Positions 32,549-43,143 are shown, numbered from the stretch's first letter. The stretch is 43,143 nucleotides of DNA from Clostridiales bacterium UBA3953 (GCA_002385415.1 DGDL01000015.1:11289-54431), one strand, 5' to 3'. The notes: generated by a model from the letters alone, not told the origin. Translations and numbers: made by a program.

Positions 32549-35158
32549 ATGGCAGAGAGATTTTTCACTCAGTCGGCGCAGAATGCGCTCAATAAATCGC
32601 TTTACATCGCAAGAGAACTTGGCCATACCTATATAGGCTCGGAACATATACTTTTGGGACTGCTGTCCATTGAAAACAGTGTTGCGGCAAAACTGATGAA
32701 TTTGCGCGGCATCACAGAGTCGCGCACGCGCGAGCTTGTGATACAGACGGTCGGCAAAGGCGAGCCGACAAATGTCACGCCCGATGACCGCACGCCGCGC
32801 ACAAAACGCATAATCGAAGTAGCGTCGTATCAGGCGATGAAGCTCGGGCACAACTATATCGGAACCGAGCACATACTCCTTGCGCTGCTTGCCGAAACCG
32901 ACTGTGTCGGCGTCAAACTGATTGCGGCACAGGGCGTCAATCCGGCAGAGCTGCAGTCCGATGTGCTCAATTTCTTCCGCGGCGCGACGGGCGACAATGT
33001 CCCCGATATGTCGGTCGGCACCTCGTCACAGACTATGGGCCAAAGCCCCGGGGCGGGCACGCCCGGAATATTCGGGCCGGGTGCCGCTAAACAATCCGCC
33101 CATGCCGGCCAGTCAAACACCCCGATGCTCAGACAATACGGCCGCGACCTCACCGAACTTGCGGCCGCAGGCAAGCTGGACCCGATTATAGGTCGTAATA
33201 CGGAAACAGAACGCGTTATACAGATACTTTCGCGCCGCACAAAGAACAACCCCTGCTTGATAGGGGAGCCGGGCGTCGGAAAAACCGCGGTTGTGGAGGG
33301 TCTTGCCCAGCGCATTGTGGACGGCGATGTCCCCGAAACCCTCGAAGGGCGCAGGATTGTGACGCTTGACATATCCGCAATGCTTGCCGGTTCCAAATAC
33401 CGCGGCGAGTTTGAGGAGCGCATGAAGGGCATCATGGCGGAGGTCATGAAAAACCCGAGCGTTATCCTGTTTATAGACGAGATACACAACATCATCGGCG
33501 CGGGCGCAGCCGAAGGCGCCGTCGACGCGGCAAACATACTCAAACCGGCGCTGGCGCGCGGTGAAATCCAGGTTATCGGCGCGACGACGATAGACGAATA
33601 TCGCAAGCATATCGAGAAAGACGCCGCGCTGGAGCGCAGGTTCCAGTCGGTGATGATTGGCGAGCCTACTCCGGAGGAGGCAGAGCAGATACTTTTGGGT
33701 CTGCGCGACAAGTACGAGGCCCATCACAAGCTGAAAATCAGCGACGAGGCCATAGCCGCCGCGGTCAAGCTGTCGGTGCGCTATATAGGCGACCGCTATC
33801 TCCCGGACAAAGCCATTGACCTTATAGACGAGGCGGCGTCCAGGTTGCGCATCAAGAGCCGCACGGCGCCGCCCGACCTCAAAGCGATGGAAGACAAGCT
33901 GCGCGCGGTTACCGCAGAGAAAGAGGCTGCCATCAAAGCGCAGGACTTCGAGCGCGCGGCACAGGTGCGCAACGAGGAGAAAAAGCTCAGCGAAGCGCTC
34001 GAGAAAGCCAAAGCAGAGTGGCAAAGCAAACACGACGACAAAAACCTGGTCGTCACCGAAGACGATATTGCCGAAATCGTCACCGCATGGACCGGCATCC
34101 CCGTAAAGAAACTGGCGCAGGAAGAATCCGAACGGCTGCTGAATCTTGACCAAATCCTCAAGGAGAGGGTAATAAATCAGGACGAAGCGGTCAGCGCCGT
34201 CGCACGTGCCATAAGGCGCGGCCGCGTGGGTCTGAAAGACCCGCGCCGTCCGATGGGCAGCTTTATATTCCTCGGTCCCACCGGCGTCGGCAAGACAGAG
34301 CTTTCAAAAGCGCTGGCGGATGTGCTTTTCGGCAGTGAAAACGCGATGATACGGGTAGACATGTCCGAGTACATGGAAAAGCACAGCGTGTCAAAGCTCA
34401 TCGGCTCGCCGCCCGGATATGTCGGCTATGAGGAAGGCGGCCAGCTCACCGAGAAAATCCGCCGCAGCCCCTACTCGGTAGTGCTGTTCGACGAGATAGA
34501 AAAGGCTCACCCCGACGTGTTCAACATCTTGCTGCAAATCCTGGAGGACGGTATCCTCACCGACGCTCAAGGCAGACGTGTGGACTTCAAAAACACGGTC
34601 ATAATTATGACCTCCAACGTCGGCGCACAGAGCATCACGGGCAAACGCACTGCCATAGGCTTCTATTCCGGCGAGGGCGAGCGCAAAGCCGACCACGAAC
34701 GCATCAAGACCGCCGTGCTTGACGAGCTTAAACGGACGTTTAGACCGGAGTTTCTCAACCGCGTGGACGAAATAATAGTGTTCAACAAGCTCACGCAGGA
34801 GGACATCAATAAGATAGCGCACATCATGCTCCGCGACGTGGCAAAACGCATCGAGAGCATGGGCATAAAAATATCCTTCTCGGACGAGCTGGTCGAAATG
34901 CTCGCACGCGAGGGGATGGACGAAATCTACGGCGCCCGCCCGCTGCGCCGCGAGATACAGCGCAGAATAGAAGATACTTTCGCCTCCGAAATGCTTGAAG
35001 GCAAATTCACCGCGGGCGACACGGTCAAGGCAACGCTCGGCAGCGACGGCAGCCCCGTGTTTACTAAAGTCGGCGCATCCGCCGAGGAAAGCAAAGAGGA
35101 AAAGGCAAATACGGAACAAAACAGTGACGCCGGCGGCGATGCCGAAAAAGACAAATAA
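32549..35158 (+). CDS. clpC: ClpC, AAA+ unfoldase with UVR motif
   Basis: The ATG at 32549 (869 residues) follows AGGTGA; a GTG at 32540 is too close to AAGGAG to be preferred. Layout: two Clp N repeats (residues 1-145), a D1 ATPase with Walker A GEPGVGKT (about 238), a middle domain with the UVR motif KEAAIKAQDFERAAQVRNEEKKL (about 456-478), a D2 ATPase with GPTGVGKT (about 576) and an acidic tail. It unfolds substrates, including arginine-phosphorylated ones, for ClpP. Last gene of the ctsR operon, with a strong terminator behind it. Confidence 0.97.
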   Translation: MAERFFTQSAQNALNKSLYIARELGHTYIGSEHILLGLLSIENSVAAKLMNLRGITESRTRELVIQTVGKGEPTNVTPDDRTPRTKRIIEVASYQAMKLGHNYIGTEHILLALLAETDCVGVKLIAAQGVNPAELQSDVLNFFRGATGDNVPDMSVGTSSQTMGQSPGAGTPGIFGPGAAKQSAHAGQSNTPMLRQYGRDLTELAAAGKLDPIIGRNTETERVIQILSRRTKNNPCLIGEPGVGKTAVVEGLAQRIVDGDVPETLEGRRIVTLDISAMLAGSKYRGEFEERMKGIMAEVMKNPSVILFIDEIHNIIGAGAAEGAVDAANILKPALARGEIQVIGATTIDEYRKHIEKDAALERRFQSVMIGEPTPEEAEQILLGLRDKYEAHHKLKISDEAIAAAVKLSVRYIGDRYLPDKAIDLIDEAASRLRIKSRTAPPDLKAMEDKLRAVTAEKEAAIKAQDFERAAQVRNEEKKLSEALEKAKAEWQSKHDDKNLVVTEDDIAEIVTAWTGIPVKKLAQEESERLLNLDQILKERVINQDEAVSAVARAIRRGRVGLKDPRRPMGSFIFLGPTGVGKTELSKALADVLFGSENAMIRVDMSEYMEKHSVSKLIGSPPGYVGYEEGGQLTEKIRRSPYSVVLFDEIEKAHPDVFNILLQILEDGILTDAQGRRVDFKNTVIIMTSNVGAQSITGKRTAIGFYSGEGERKADHERIKTAVLDELKRTFRPEFLNRVDEIIVFNKLTQEDINKIAHIMLRDVAKRIESMGIKISFSDELVEMLAREGMDEIYGARPLRREIQRRIEDTFASEMLEGKFTAGDTVKATLGSDGSPVFTKVGASAEESKEEKANTEQNSDAGGDAEKDK

Positions 35159-35176
35159 GCTGTCGGGATAAACAAT

Positions 35177-35217
35177 AAACGCATACCGGGATTTTCAAAG
35201 TACCGGTATGCGTTTTT
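35177..35217 (+). terminator. Rho-independent terminator of the ctsR operon
   Basis: A perfect 13-bp stem (35177-35189 with 35203-35215) has a 13-nt loop and ends in TTTTT. It lies 18 nt after clpC. Confidence 0.88.
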
Positions 35218-35228
35218 GACGTTTTTGC

Positions 35229-35266
35229 AAAAAAATTCGCTCGGGCGGTTTACCGGTGCCCCGAGC
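35229..35266 (-). terminator. Rho-independent terminator of the trmL-ylmH unit
   Basis: A 7-bp GC-rich stem (35239-35245 with 35260-35266) has an inner CGG/CCG pairing. Read leftward it is followed by GAATTTTTTT. It lies about 135 nt beyond the ylmH stop. Confidence 0.7.
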
Positions 35267-35401
35267 AAAACCGAAGCCTGCGGCATAAATGCCAGGTCCG
35301 GCGAAATCCGCAATGTTTATCGTTTGCTGACAAAGAGAAAAGTTGGAAAATGCTTGCTATTTACCGGATTTATGTTATGATAAAATAAATGCAGCCGCTT
35401 T

Positions 35402-36166
35402 TTACCTTTCCACCGTTATAAATATCCTTCCGCTGCGGGAAGTGCCGCCAAGCTCCAAAATGACGGCGCGCCCCATCCCGCGGAGCGTGAGCCGGTCGCC
35501 TTCCGAAACGGTCGCGTCCGGCTTTTCGCAAAGGCGGTTGTTTACATATACAAGCCCGCGCTCGATAGCCTCGGCGGCTTTGCCGCGCGAAAGCGAAAAC
35601 GCCACGCCGACAGCCGCGTCCAGCCGGGGGGATGCCACCGTATCGCGCAGCTTTCGCACCTCTCTCGGCGGCGGGGCAAGCTCGGAGAGGGGCAGCTCCC
35701 TGCACTTGAGGGGAGCGCGTCCGGCTTTGGTAAAGTCGCGCAGCACAAGCGGCAGGGCGTCGCGGAGGAGAATAATATCGGCATACCCGTCACCGACCAG
35801 TATGTCGCCTATTATCTCGCGTTTCAGCCCAAGCCCCATCAGCGCGCCGAGATAATCGCGATGGGACAGCGTGTCCGGCGACAATACCGCAGCGCGCAGT
35901 GCAGCGACGGGGCAGCAGTCCTCGTATTCGGCAAAATACGCGGCGGGGTCTGCTATATAATCGGGGCAGAAGCATAAAACCATCCGCTCCGCATCGCTGT
36001 AACCGCCGAAAAAGAAAGCGCCGGCGATTTTCTCCCGCCTTATCCAGCCGTCCAGCACCGATTGCTGCGCCAGGTCAAGGAAGGGCGTGTTTGTCAAAAT
36101 ATAGTCGCTTGCGCAGGCTCGGTATTTGTCGGCCGCGCGGTTTATCAGCAGTCGGGTTTCGTCCAT
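35402..36166 (-). CDS. ylmH: YlmH-type S4-domain RNA-binding protein
   Basis: The 254-residue protein has the YlmH layout. An N-terminal domain begins ETRLLINRAADKYRAC and contains LGALMGLGLKREIIGDILV (about 105-123), which is diagnostic. A C-terminal S4 domain (about 182-245) has ASPRLDAAVGVAFSLSRGKAAEAIERGLVYVNN. YlmH binds structured RNA and, in Bacillus, rescues stalled ribosomes. Elsewhere it is often near division genes; here it is paired with trmL, 3 nt downstream of the trmL stop. Confidence 0.92.
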   Translation of the reverse strand: MDETRLLINRAADKYRACASDYILTNTPFLDLAQQSVLDGWIRREKIAGAFFFGGYSDAERMVLCFCPDYIADPAAYFAEYEDCCPVAALRAAVLSPDTLSHRDYLGALMGLGLKREIIGDILVGDGYADIILLRDALPLVLRDFTKAGRAPLKCRELPLSELAPPPREVRKLRDTVASPRLDAAVGVAFSLSRGKAAEAIERGLVYVNNRLCEKPDATVSEGDRLTLRGMGRAVILELGGTSRSGRIFITVER

Positions 36167-36169
36167 GGC

Positions 36170-36688
36170 CTAAAGCTTCCCGTATATATCGGCAAGATTG
36201 CAGGGCGACGACTTTTCCAGTCCCTCATAGTTGCGCTGCCGCAGCACCTCGTACACGGCGACCGCGACCGAGTTTGACAGGTTCAGGCTGCGCAGCGACT
36301 CGCGCATTGGCAGCCGGACGCAGCGGTCATATCTTTCTGCGAGCAGCTCTTCGGGCAGCCCGCGCGTCTCTTTGCCGAAAATCAGAAAGACGCGCTTTGG
36401 ATACACTATATCGGAGTGGGCGCGCGGCCCTTTGGTCGTAAAAAAGAACAGCTGTTCACCTTCGACTGTGCGCAGAAATTCGGCGAGGCTTTCGTGATAT
36501 GTGATGTCGAGCTTGTCCCAGTAGTCCAGCCCCGCGCGCTTGAGTTTGCTGTCGGTGATGGTGAAACCAAGCGGCTTGACAAGATGCAGCGATGCGCCGG
36601 TTGCGGCGCAGGTGCGTGCGACGTTGCCGGTGTTTTGGGGAATTTCCGGTTCTACAAGCACTATGTTGATGTCGTTTTTGGTTTGCAT
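36170..36688 (-). CDS. trmL: tRNA (cytidine(34)-2'-O)-methyltransferase TrmL
   Basis: The 172-residue SPOUT methyltransferase contains INIVLVEPEIPQNTGNVARTC and LHLVKPLGF at the start. It has LIFGKETRGLPEELL and IPM-like LPMRESLRSLNLSNSVAVAVYE at the knot, all diagnostic for TrmL. It methylates the ribose of the tRNA wobble base. The ATG has no Shine-Dalgarno site and lies only 6 nt after a good -10, suggesting a leaderless mRNA. Followed directly by ylmH. Confidence 0.95.
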   Translation of the reverse strand: MQTKNDINIVLVEPEIPQNTGNVARTCAATGASLHLVKPLGFTITDSKLKRAGLDYWDKLDITYHESLAEFLRTVEGEQLFFFTTKGPRAHSDIVYPKRVFLIFGKETRGLPEELLAERYDRCVRLPMRESLRSLNLSNSVAVAVYEVLRQRNYEGLEKSSPCNLADIYGKL

Positions 36689-36694
36689 GCTAAT

Positions 36695-36723
36695 ATTGTA
36701 ACGCCAAAGCCCCCTTTTTTCAA
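36695..36723 (-). promoter_or_regulatory. Sigma-A promoter of trmL, predicted leaderless
   Basis: Read leftward: TTGAAA (36723-36718), a 17-nt spacer, TACAAT (36700-36695), then ATTAGC and the ATG. Transcription would start at or next to the A of the start codon. Confidence 0.6.
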
Positions 36724-36834
36724 TAGATTATACATTATTTACAGAATATTATCATATATATCCGCATTTAGAGGTATAATTAATAAGTTGACAGAGCTTT
36801 TCGGATATAAACAAAAGCAGAGGATAGATATTGA

Positions 36835-39579
<2,745 letters not shown>

Positions 39580-39613
39580 TCGGCATAATGCGTGATGCCG
39601 ACGAGCATAAAAA

Positions 39614-39641
39614 CACCCGCCGTCTCGCCTGGCGGCGGGTG
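39614..39641 (+). terminator. Hairpin after secA
   Basis: A perfect 9-bp GC-rich stem (39614-39622 with 39633-39641) has a 10-nt loop. The T tract is displaced (AATGAATATTTTT), so this may be only a partial terminator. Confidence 0.5.
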
Positions 39642-39711
39642 AATGAATATTTTTACAGCCGGTATAAAGCGACAAGAGGATACGGAGCGTGTAGGACAGG
39701 ATGAGAGAGAT

Positions 39712-41088
39712 ATGGGAAACGTAAAACCTCGCAGAAAGCGGACTGTTAGCCCTGTTGTGCGGGCGCTGGCGCGGTGTGCGGCAGGCGCGCTGTTTTTGCT
39801 CAACCCCAATTTAGACGTTGTTGATCTTGTGCCCGATGCGCTTGGCTACCTTTTGATTGTGTCGGGCCTGAAAATGCTGGAGCCGGTTTCGCCGTCCATC
39901 GAAGAGGCGAGAAATCGCTTTTCGATGCTGCTTCGCATTTCGGTAATCCGCATAGTAAGCCTGCCGGTAAGGATGTCCGTAGGATACAACGAAAAAACCT
40001 TTATTTTGATTTTCACGCTTGCGTTCGCGGTTCTCGAGACCATGTACCTTTTGCCGGCATTCCATTACCTGTACGACGGCACGTCGTATCTGGCGCTGCG
40101 CCACGGTCAAAGTGCGGCAAAGACAAAGGCGCCCCGCATTATATCCGGCGTGTTTGCGGTCGGGCGCGCGGTGCTTAATGTATTGCCCGAGCTGAAATAT
40201 CTGCCCTCACAGCAGTATTATTCCGAGTTCGAGGGGCCGGTCGTCGCGTATGAGCGAATAAAACTTGCCCAGCTCAGCCACATGCTGCTGCTGGTTAACT
40301 TAGTTTTTACCGTCCTGCTTTCGACTGTCTGGGTCATCCGGTTCAGGCTCTATTTAAGGCGCCTGCGCAAAGATCCGGTGTTTGACCGGTCGCTCGCGGC
40401 AGAGCTTGCCGAGCAGCCGCGCGACATGGGGCTGGAGCTGCTCGGTAAAATGAAGCCGGCATTCACGCTCATATCGCTTGCGATGTTTGCGGGGCTGGAC
40501 TTTTATGCAGACGGCTTTAACCTGGTTCCCGACTTTTTGCCCGCGCTGCTGCTGCTTGCTGCGGCGTTTTATCTATACAGGGCAAACGAATGCAAGCGTA
40601 GTTTGCCGACTGTGGCGTCCATATACGCCGTCCTGACCGCCGCGCTTGGGATTTACAACTATATATTCGCAAGCAAACACTATGCGCTTGCCACCCTAAA
40701 CCGCCCGGACGCGCTGCGCATGCAGTTTGTTCATACGGTGTTGGCATCGGTATGCTCGCTTGTGTTTGCTGTGCTCATGTTCATGTTTTGCATGACGCTT
40801 GTCGGCGTGACAAACCGCCATGCGGGACTTTTCGCCGAGCCGGAGTTTCGCACAACCAACCTTAAAACCCAGCGTCAACGCCTGCGTGTGCGCAACCTGA
40901 TTTGGACATGTTTTGCGCTGACCATATTGGCAGAAGCGATGCAGGTGGTATACGGCGCGCTCGTGATAAAGCACGCGATACTATGGATACCTGCTGCGGC
41001 TATAACCGTCGCGCTCGGCGCGCTCACCGCCTCGACGCTCGGCAATCTATACTATCAAATCGAGCTGCGCCACGGAAAAGTGCTGTAA
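39712..41088 (+). CDS. Polytopic membrane protein of unknown function
   Basis: I use ATG 39712 (458 residues), behind AGGATGAGAG; the frame is open from 39643, inside the secA hairpin tail. Hydrophobicity suggests roughly ten membrane helices, with basic loops such as RFRLYLRRLRK in the middle. Two similar motifs occur, NPNLDVVDLVPDALGYLLIVSGL near the start and FYADGFNLVPDFLPALLLLAAAFYLY later, which suggests an internal duplication. I do not recognise the family. It follows secA on the same strand but may have its own transcription signals. Confidence 0.7.
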   Translation: MGNVKPRRKRTVSPVVRALARCAAGALFLLNPNLDVVDLVPDALGYLLIVSGLKMLEPVSPSIEEARNRFSMLLRISVIRIVSLPVRMSVGYNEKTFILIFTLAFAVLETMYLLPAFHYLYDGTSYLALRHGQSAAKTKAPRIISGVFAVGRAVLNVLPELKYLPSQQYYSEFEGPVVAYERIKLAQLSHMLLLVNLVFTVLLSTVWVIRFRLYLRRLRKDPVFDRSLAAELAEQPRDMGLELLGKMKPAFTLISLAMFAGLDFYADGFNLVPDFLPALLLLAAAFYLYRANECKRSLPTVASIYAVLTAALGIYNYIFASKHYALATLNRPDALRMQFVHTVLASVCSLVFAVLMFMFCMTLVGVTNRHAGLFAEPEFRTTNLKTQRQRLRVRNLIWTCFALTILAEAMQVVYGALVIKHAILWIPAAAITVALGALTASTLGNLYYQIELRHGKVL

Positions 41089-41120
41089 CCGGGCAACCGG
41101 TGTACTTAAAGATAAAAAAT

Positions 41121-41168
41121 CCGCCAGCCGACTTTCCAGTCGGGCGGCGGTTTTGTTTTTTGTTTTGC
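41121..41168. terminator. Bidirectional terminator between the membrane protein and PPIase genes
   Basis: An interrupted GC-rich stem (41121-41133 with 41138-41150; outer CCGCC/GGCGG and inner CCGACT/AGTCGG) is followed on the right by TTTTGTTTTTTG. It is preceded by an A-rich run that serves as a T tract for the leftward gene. Confidence 0.82.
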
Positions 41169-42263
41169 TTAGTCGGCCACAACTCCGTTTTCGACAACAA
41201 AGTCGGGCACAATTTTATTTGTGAGAAGGAAAAGCTTGATATAAGATTTGCCGTATGTTTCGATATAATCTTCGTAGCCGTAGTTTTTGATGTCTTCCTC
41301 GGATACACCAAGCCCTTCCTGTTCGGCGATAGCCTGCACAACAAGATAGTTTATCGCAGTCTCTTTATAAAGCTCGTTTCTCGATTCAAGAAAAGCCGAA
41401 AGCGATTCATAGCCGGTATATGCGCTTACAAACGAGTTTATGTCCATGCCGTACATGGCGGCCATGCTCTCGTAATATGCGATTTCTTCGCCTTTTATAT
41501 AGTCAAGTATGGCGTCCGGTATTTCGCTGCACTCGGCGTCGGCCACAATATCGCCGAAAAATTCAAGTTTCTGCTGTGAAACAATCCATTCCTTGATGTC
41601 GGCGACCAGCTCTTCTTTGCTGGCGAACCCGTAATCGGCGGCAATCTCGTCGGTAAGCTCGGCGGCTATGGGGTCGCCCTGAATATAGTTGATGGTGACG
41701 GTGAAAACCGCCTCTTTGCCGCTCAATTCGTCGTTATACTCGTACGGGTCGGGGAAGGTGACCGTTATATCAAATGTTTCGCCGGGCTTGTGTCCGACCA
41801 GTTGCTCAAGAAAACCCTCGATATATGCGGTGACACCGATGGTGACGGTCGTGCCCTGACCTTTGGTGCTGCCGCCTTCAAATTCCACGCCGTCGATTTT
41901 GCCGACATAGTCGATGTTGACGGTGTCCTCGCCGGTGACCTCGCGGTCGTATACTTTCTCGTATTCGGTGTAGCTTGCAAGAATACTATCTATCTGATGC
42001 GAAAGCGCCTCGTCGGACGCGACCAGCACTGACGCCGGAACCGAAACTCCCTTATACTGCGGCAGGGTAACATAATCGGTGGCTTTGATGCCTTCAAAAA
42101 AACCTTCGCTTGTCAGACCGGCGTCGTAATCGAAATCAACTGTCTGCACCGTATCCGAGCCGGTCGAGTTGTCTCCGCTGTCCGGGCCGTTGTCCGCACA
42201 GGATACCAGCGACAATGCAAGCGCTCCCGCCAGTATGAATGTTGCGATGTTTCGTAATTTCAT
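41169..42263 (-). CDS. Lipoprotein trigger-factor-like peptidyl-prolyl isomerase
   Basis: The 364-residue protein has a lipoprotein signal (lipobox VSC, Cys22), an acidic Ser/Asp linker and an FKBP-type domain. That domain, at about 105-195, has DTVNIDYVGKIDGVEFEGGS and IEGFLEQLVGHKPGETFDITVTFP. A helical C-terminal domain (about 205-360) follows, as in trigger factor. It lacks the N-terminal ribosome-binding domain of cytoplasmic trigger factor. It therefore probably folds proteins outside the membrane after Sec export, similar in role to PrsA; the role is inference. Confidence 0.85.
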   Translation of the reverse strand: MKLRNIATFILAGALALSLVSCADNGPDSGDNSTGSDTVQTVDFDYDAGLTSEGFFEGIKATDYVTLPQYKGVSVPASVLVASDEALSHQIDSILASYTEYEKVYDREVTGEDTVNIDYVGKIDGVEFEGGSTKGQGTTVTIGVTAYIEGFLEQLVGHKPGETFDITVTFPDPYEYNDELSGKEAVFTVTINYIQGDPIAAELTDEIAADYGFASKEELVADIKEWIVSQQKLEFFGDIVADAECSEIPDAILDYIKGEEIAYYESMAAMYGMDINSFVSAYTGYESLSAFLESRNELYKETAINYLVVQAIAEQEGLGVSEEDIKNYGYEDYIETYGKSYIKLFLLTNKIVPDFVVENGVVAD

Positions 42264-42368
42264 TATAAATTTATAGCTCCCTTTTATTCGTTTGCGTTTA
42301 TGCCTTTGTGTATGCCATGACCGGCAGAGCGGCGGGCATCTGCGCGGCTACAGCAACAGACCTTTCCG

Positions 42369-42397
42369 ATTATATCACATTATATTCCGGCGTTCAA
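42369..42397 (-). promoter_or_regulatory. Sigma-A promoter of the lipoprotein PPIase gene
   Basis: Read leftward: TTGAAC, a 17-nt spacer, TATAAT. Predicted start near 42362, with a leader of about 100 nt. Confidence 0.75.
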
Positions 42398-42407
42398 TAG
42401 CGTAAAG

Positions 42408-42429
42408 TGAATTTTAAATGAATTTTAAA
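42408..42429. repeat. 11-bp tandem repeat upstream of the PPIase promoter
   Basis: TGAATTTTAAA occurs twice in exact tandem (42408-42418 and 42419-42429), ending 11 nt upstream of the leftward -35. The helical-turn period suggests a regulator site or an UP-type element. Confidence 0.5.
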
Positions 42430-42472
42430 CGAAAACCGGCGCTTTGGGCTTTGCCGCCGACAATACATGACA

Positions 42473-42492
42473 ATATTTAATCATATTTAATC
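42473..42492. repeat. 10-bp tandem repeat upstream of the feo promoter
   Basis: ATATTTAATC occurs twice in tandem (42473-42482, 42483-42492) with a partial third copy. It ends 8 nt before the feo -35. AT-rich, so it may be an UP element or a regulator site. Confidence 0.45.
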
Positions 42493-42500
42493 ATATCGGA

Positions 42501-42529
42501 TTGACATGATGCCGTCATTGTGCTATACT
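42501..42529 (+). promoter_or_regulatory. Sigma-A promoter of feoAB
   Basis: TTGACA, a 17-nt spacer and TATACT. Predicted start near 42536, within the palindrome below. The whole 42264-42590 intergenic region holds this promoter, the divergent PPIase promoter and the two tandem repeats. Confidence 0.88.
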
Positions 42530-42531
42530 AA

Positions 42532-42549
42532 AGTTAGACGACACTAACT
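42532..42549. promoter_or_regulatory. DtxR/IdeR-type iron operator of feoAB
   Basis: AGTTAGACGACACTAACT has perfect 6-bp arms (AGTTAG/CTAACT) and covers the transcription start. The TTAG/CTAA arms are typical of DtxR-family iron regulators. Repression by a ferrous-iron-bound regulator fits the ferrous-iron uptake genes downstream. Confidence 0.65.
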
Positions 42550-42590
42550 CAAACACAGATATAAATATAATGCAGGTTGCGGTGACTACT

Positions 42591-42842
42591 ATGACACTTG
42601 ATAAACTGAAAGCGGGCGAGAGGGCGGTTATTCGCGCTGTCCGCGGAGAGGGCGCGCTGCGGCTGCGGTTGCTTGATATGGGGCTGATTCCCCGCACGAA
42701 ACTGACGTTTCGGAAAGCCGCCCCGCTCGGAGACCCAATCGAAATAAACATACGAGGATATGAGCTTACCCTGCGGCTGAACGAAGCGCAAAACATCGAG
42801 GTTGAGAAAATCGAAGAAAGCGAGGCGGGGGCAGAGCTATGA
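42591..42842 (+). CDS. feoA: FeoA, ferrous iron transport accessory protein
   Basis: The 83-residue protein is a single SH3-like FeoA domain (MTLDKLKAGERAVIRAV, RLRLLDMGLIPRTKLTFRK, GDPIEINIRGYELTLRLNEA). I choose ATG 42591, behind GGTGA, over an upstream in-frame ATG with no ribosome site. FeoA supports FeoB in Fe(II) uptake at the cytoplasmic face. It overlaps feoB (ATGA). Confidence 0.93.
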   Translation: MTLDKLKAGERAVIRAVRGEGALRLRLLDMGLIPRTKLTFRKAAPLGDPIEINIRGYELTLRLNEAQNIEVEKIEESEAGAEL

Positions 42843-43143
42843 GCCGCCCACTCGTTTTCGCGCTGGCAGGCAATCAAAACTGCGGCAAGACCACTCTTTT
42901 CAATGCGCTGACCGGCTCAAACCAGCATGTCGGCAACTTTCCCGGCGTGACCGTCGAGCAAAAGTCGGGCATCGTGCGCAGCGTAAAAAACCGCAAGGTA
43001 ACGGTGGTCGACCTGCCGGGCATATACTCGCTTCGCCCCTATACGATGGAGGAGATAGTTTCCCGCGACTTTATTATAAACGAAAAGCCGGACGGCATAA
43101 TAAATATAGTTGACGCGACCAACATCGAGCGCAACTTGTATCT
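42839..43143 (+). CDS. feoB: FeoB, ferrous iron transporter, N-terminal GTPase part (3' truncated)
   Basis: The first 101 codons are present and run off the window end. The G domain has the G1 motif LAGNQNCGKTTLFNALTG, the switch I region QHVGNFPGVTVEQKSG and the G3 motif DLPGIYSL, diagnostic of FeoB. The membrane part lies outside. The start overlaps the feoA stop, so translation is coupled. Confidence 0.96.
   Translation, partial: MSRPLVFALAGNQNCGKTTLFNALTGSNQHVGNFPGVTVEQKSGIVRSVKNRKVTVVDLPGIYSLRPYTMEEIVSRDFIINEKPDGIINIVDATNIERNLY

Overview
The window looks like chromosomal DNA from an endospore-forming Firmicute of the class Clostridia, probably a moderately GC-rich member of the Oscillospirales/Ruminococcaceae type. 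This placement is an inference. It rests on the complete spoIIIA operon, Spo0A, CtsR-McsA-McsB-ClpC, a split SleC-like spore-cortex family, strong Shine-Dalgarno sites and many sigma-A promoters with 17-nt spacers. I saw no rRNA or tRNA genes, CRISPR arrays, insertion sequences or integrases.

Layout. 1-6262: the end of a malic enzyme gene with its terminator, then leftward genes for a large lipoprotein (phosphate-binding-like domain joined to a DUF3298-like region), a GH38 alpha-mannosidase and a DUF6062 protein. 6419-11319: spoIIIAA to spoIIIAH, the mother-cell part of the sporulation feeding-tube channel, closed by a strong terminator. 11494-15754: a membrane-anchored GHL10/amidase_3 cell-wall protein and an overlapping lipoprotein esterase. 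15842-17417: a divergent regulatory module. It holds a sigma-region-4-like protein on the left and an XRE repressor plus ImmA-type metalloprotease on the right, with two matched operators and face-to-face promoters between them. 17483-19143: pyrK-pyrD. 19300-22879 (leftward): a secreted anchored protein with a perfect consensus promoter, and an OmpR-type two-component system preceded by 11-bp-period repeats. 23144-24902: a small lipoprotein and alanine racemase. 25147-25938 (leftward): spo0A, with a dyad-rich promoter. 26614-28052: a 2-hydroxyacid dehydrogenase and a convergent DUF3842 protein. 28198-30360: three ORFs that together make up a SleC-like cortex-lytic architecture but whose hydrolase domain lacks the catalytic Glu. 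30435-35158: ctsR-mcsA-mcsB-clpC with three CtsR boxes around a consensus promoter. 35402-36688 (leftward): trmL-ylmH. 36835-39579: secA. 39712-41088: a polytopic membrane protein. 41169-42263 (leftward): a lipoprotein trigger-factor-like PPIase. 42501-end: feoA-feoB under a DtxR-type operator; feoB runs off the window.

How the genes work together. Much of the window concerns sporulation (spo0A, spoIIIA, the SleC-like cluster), envelope building and protein folding (amidase, Alr, SecA, extracytoplasmic PPIase), and protein quality control (the CtsR regulon). The best candidates for something undescribed are the XRE/ImmA/sigma-like switch, which lies among housekeeping genes with no mobile-element genes beside it, and the catalytically degenerate, split SleC-like cluster.
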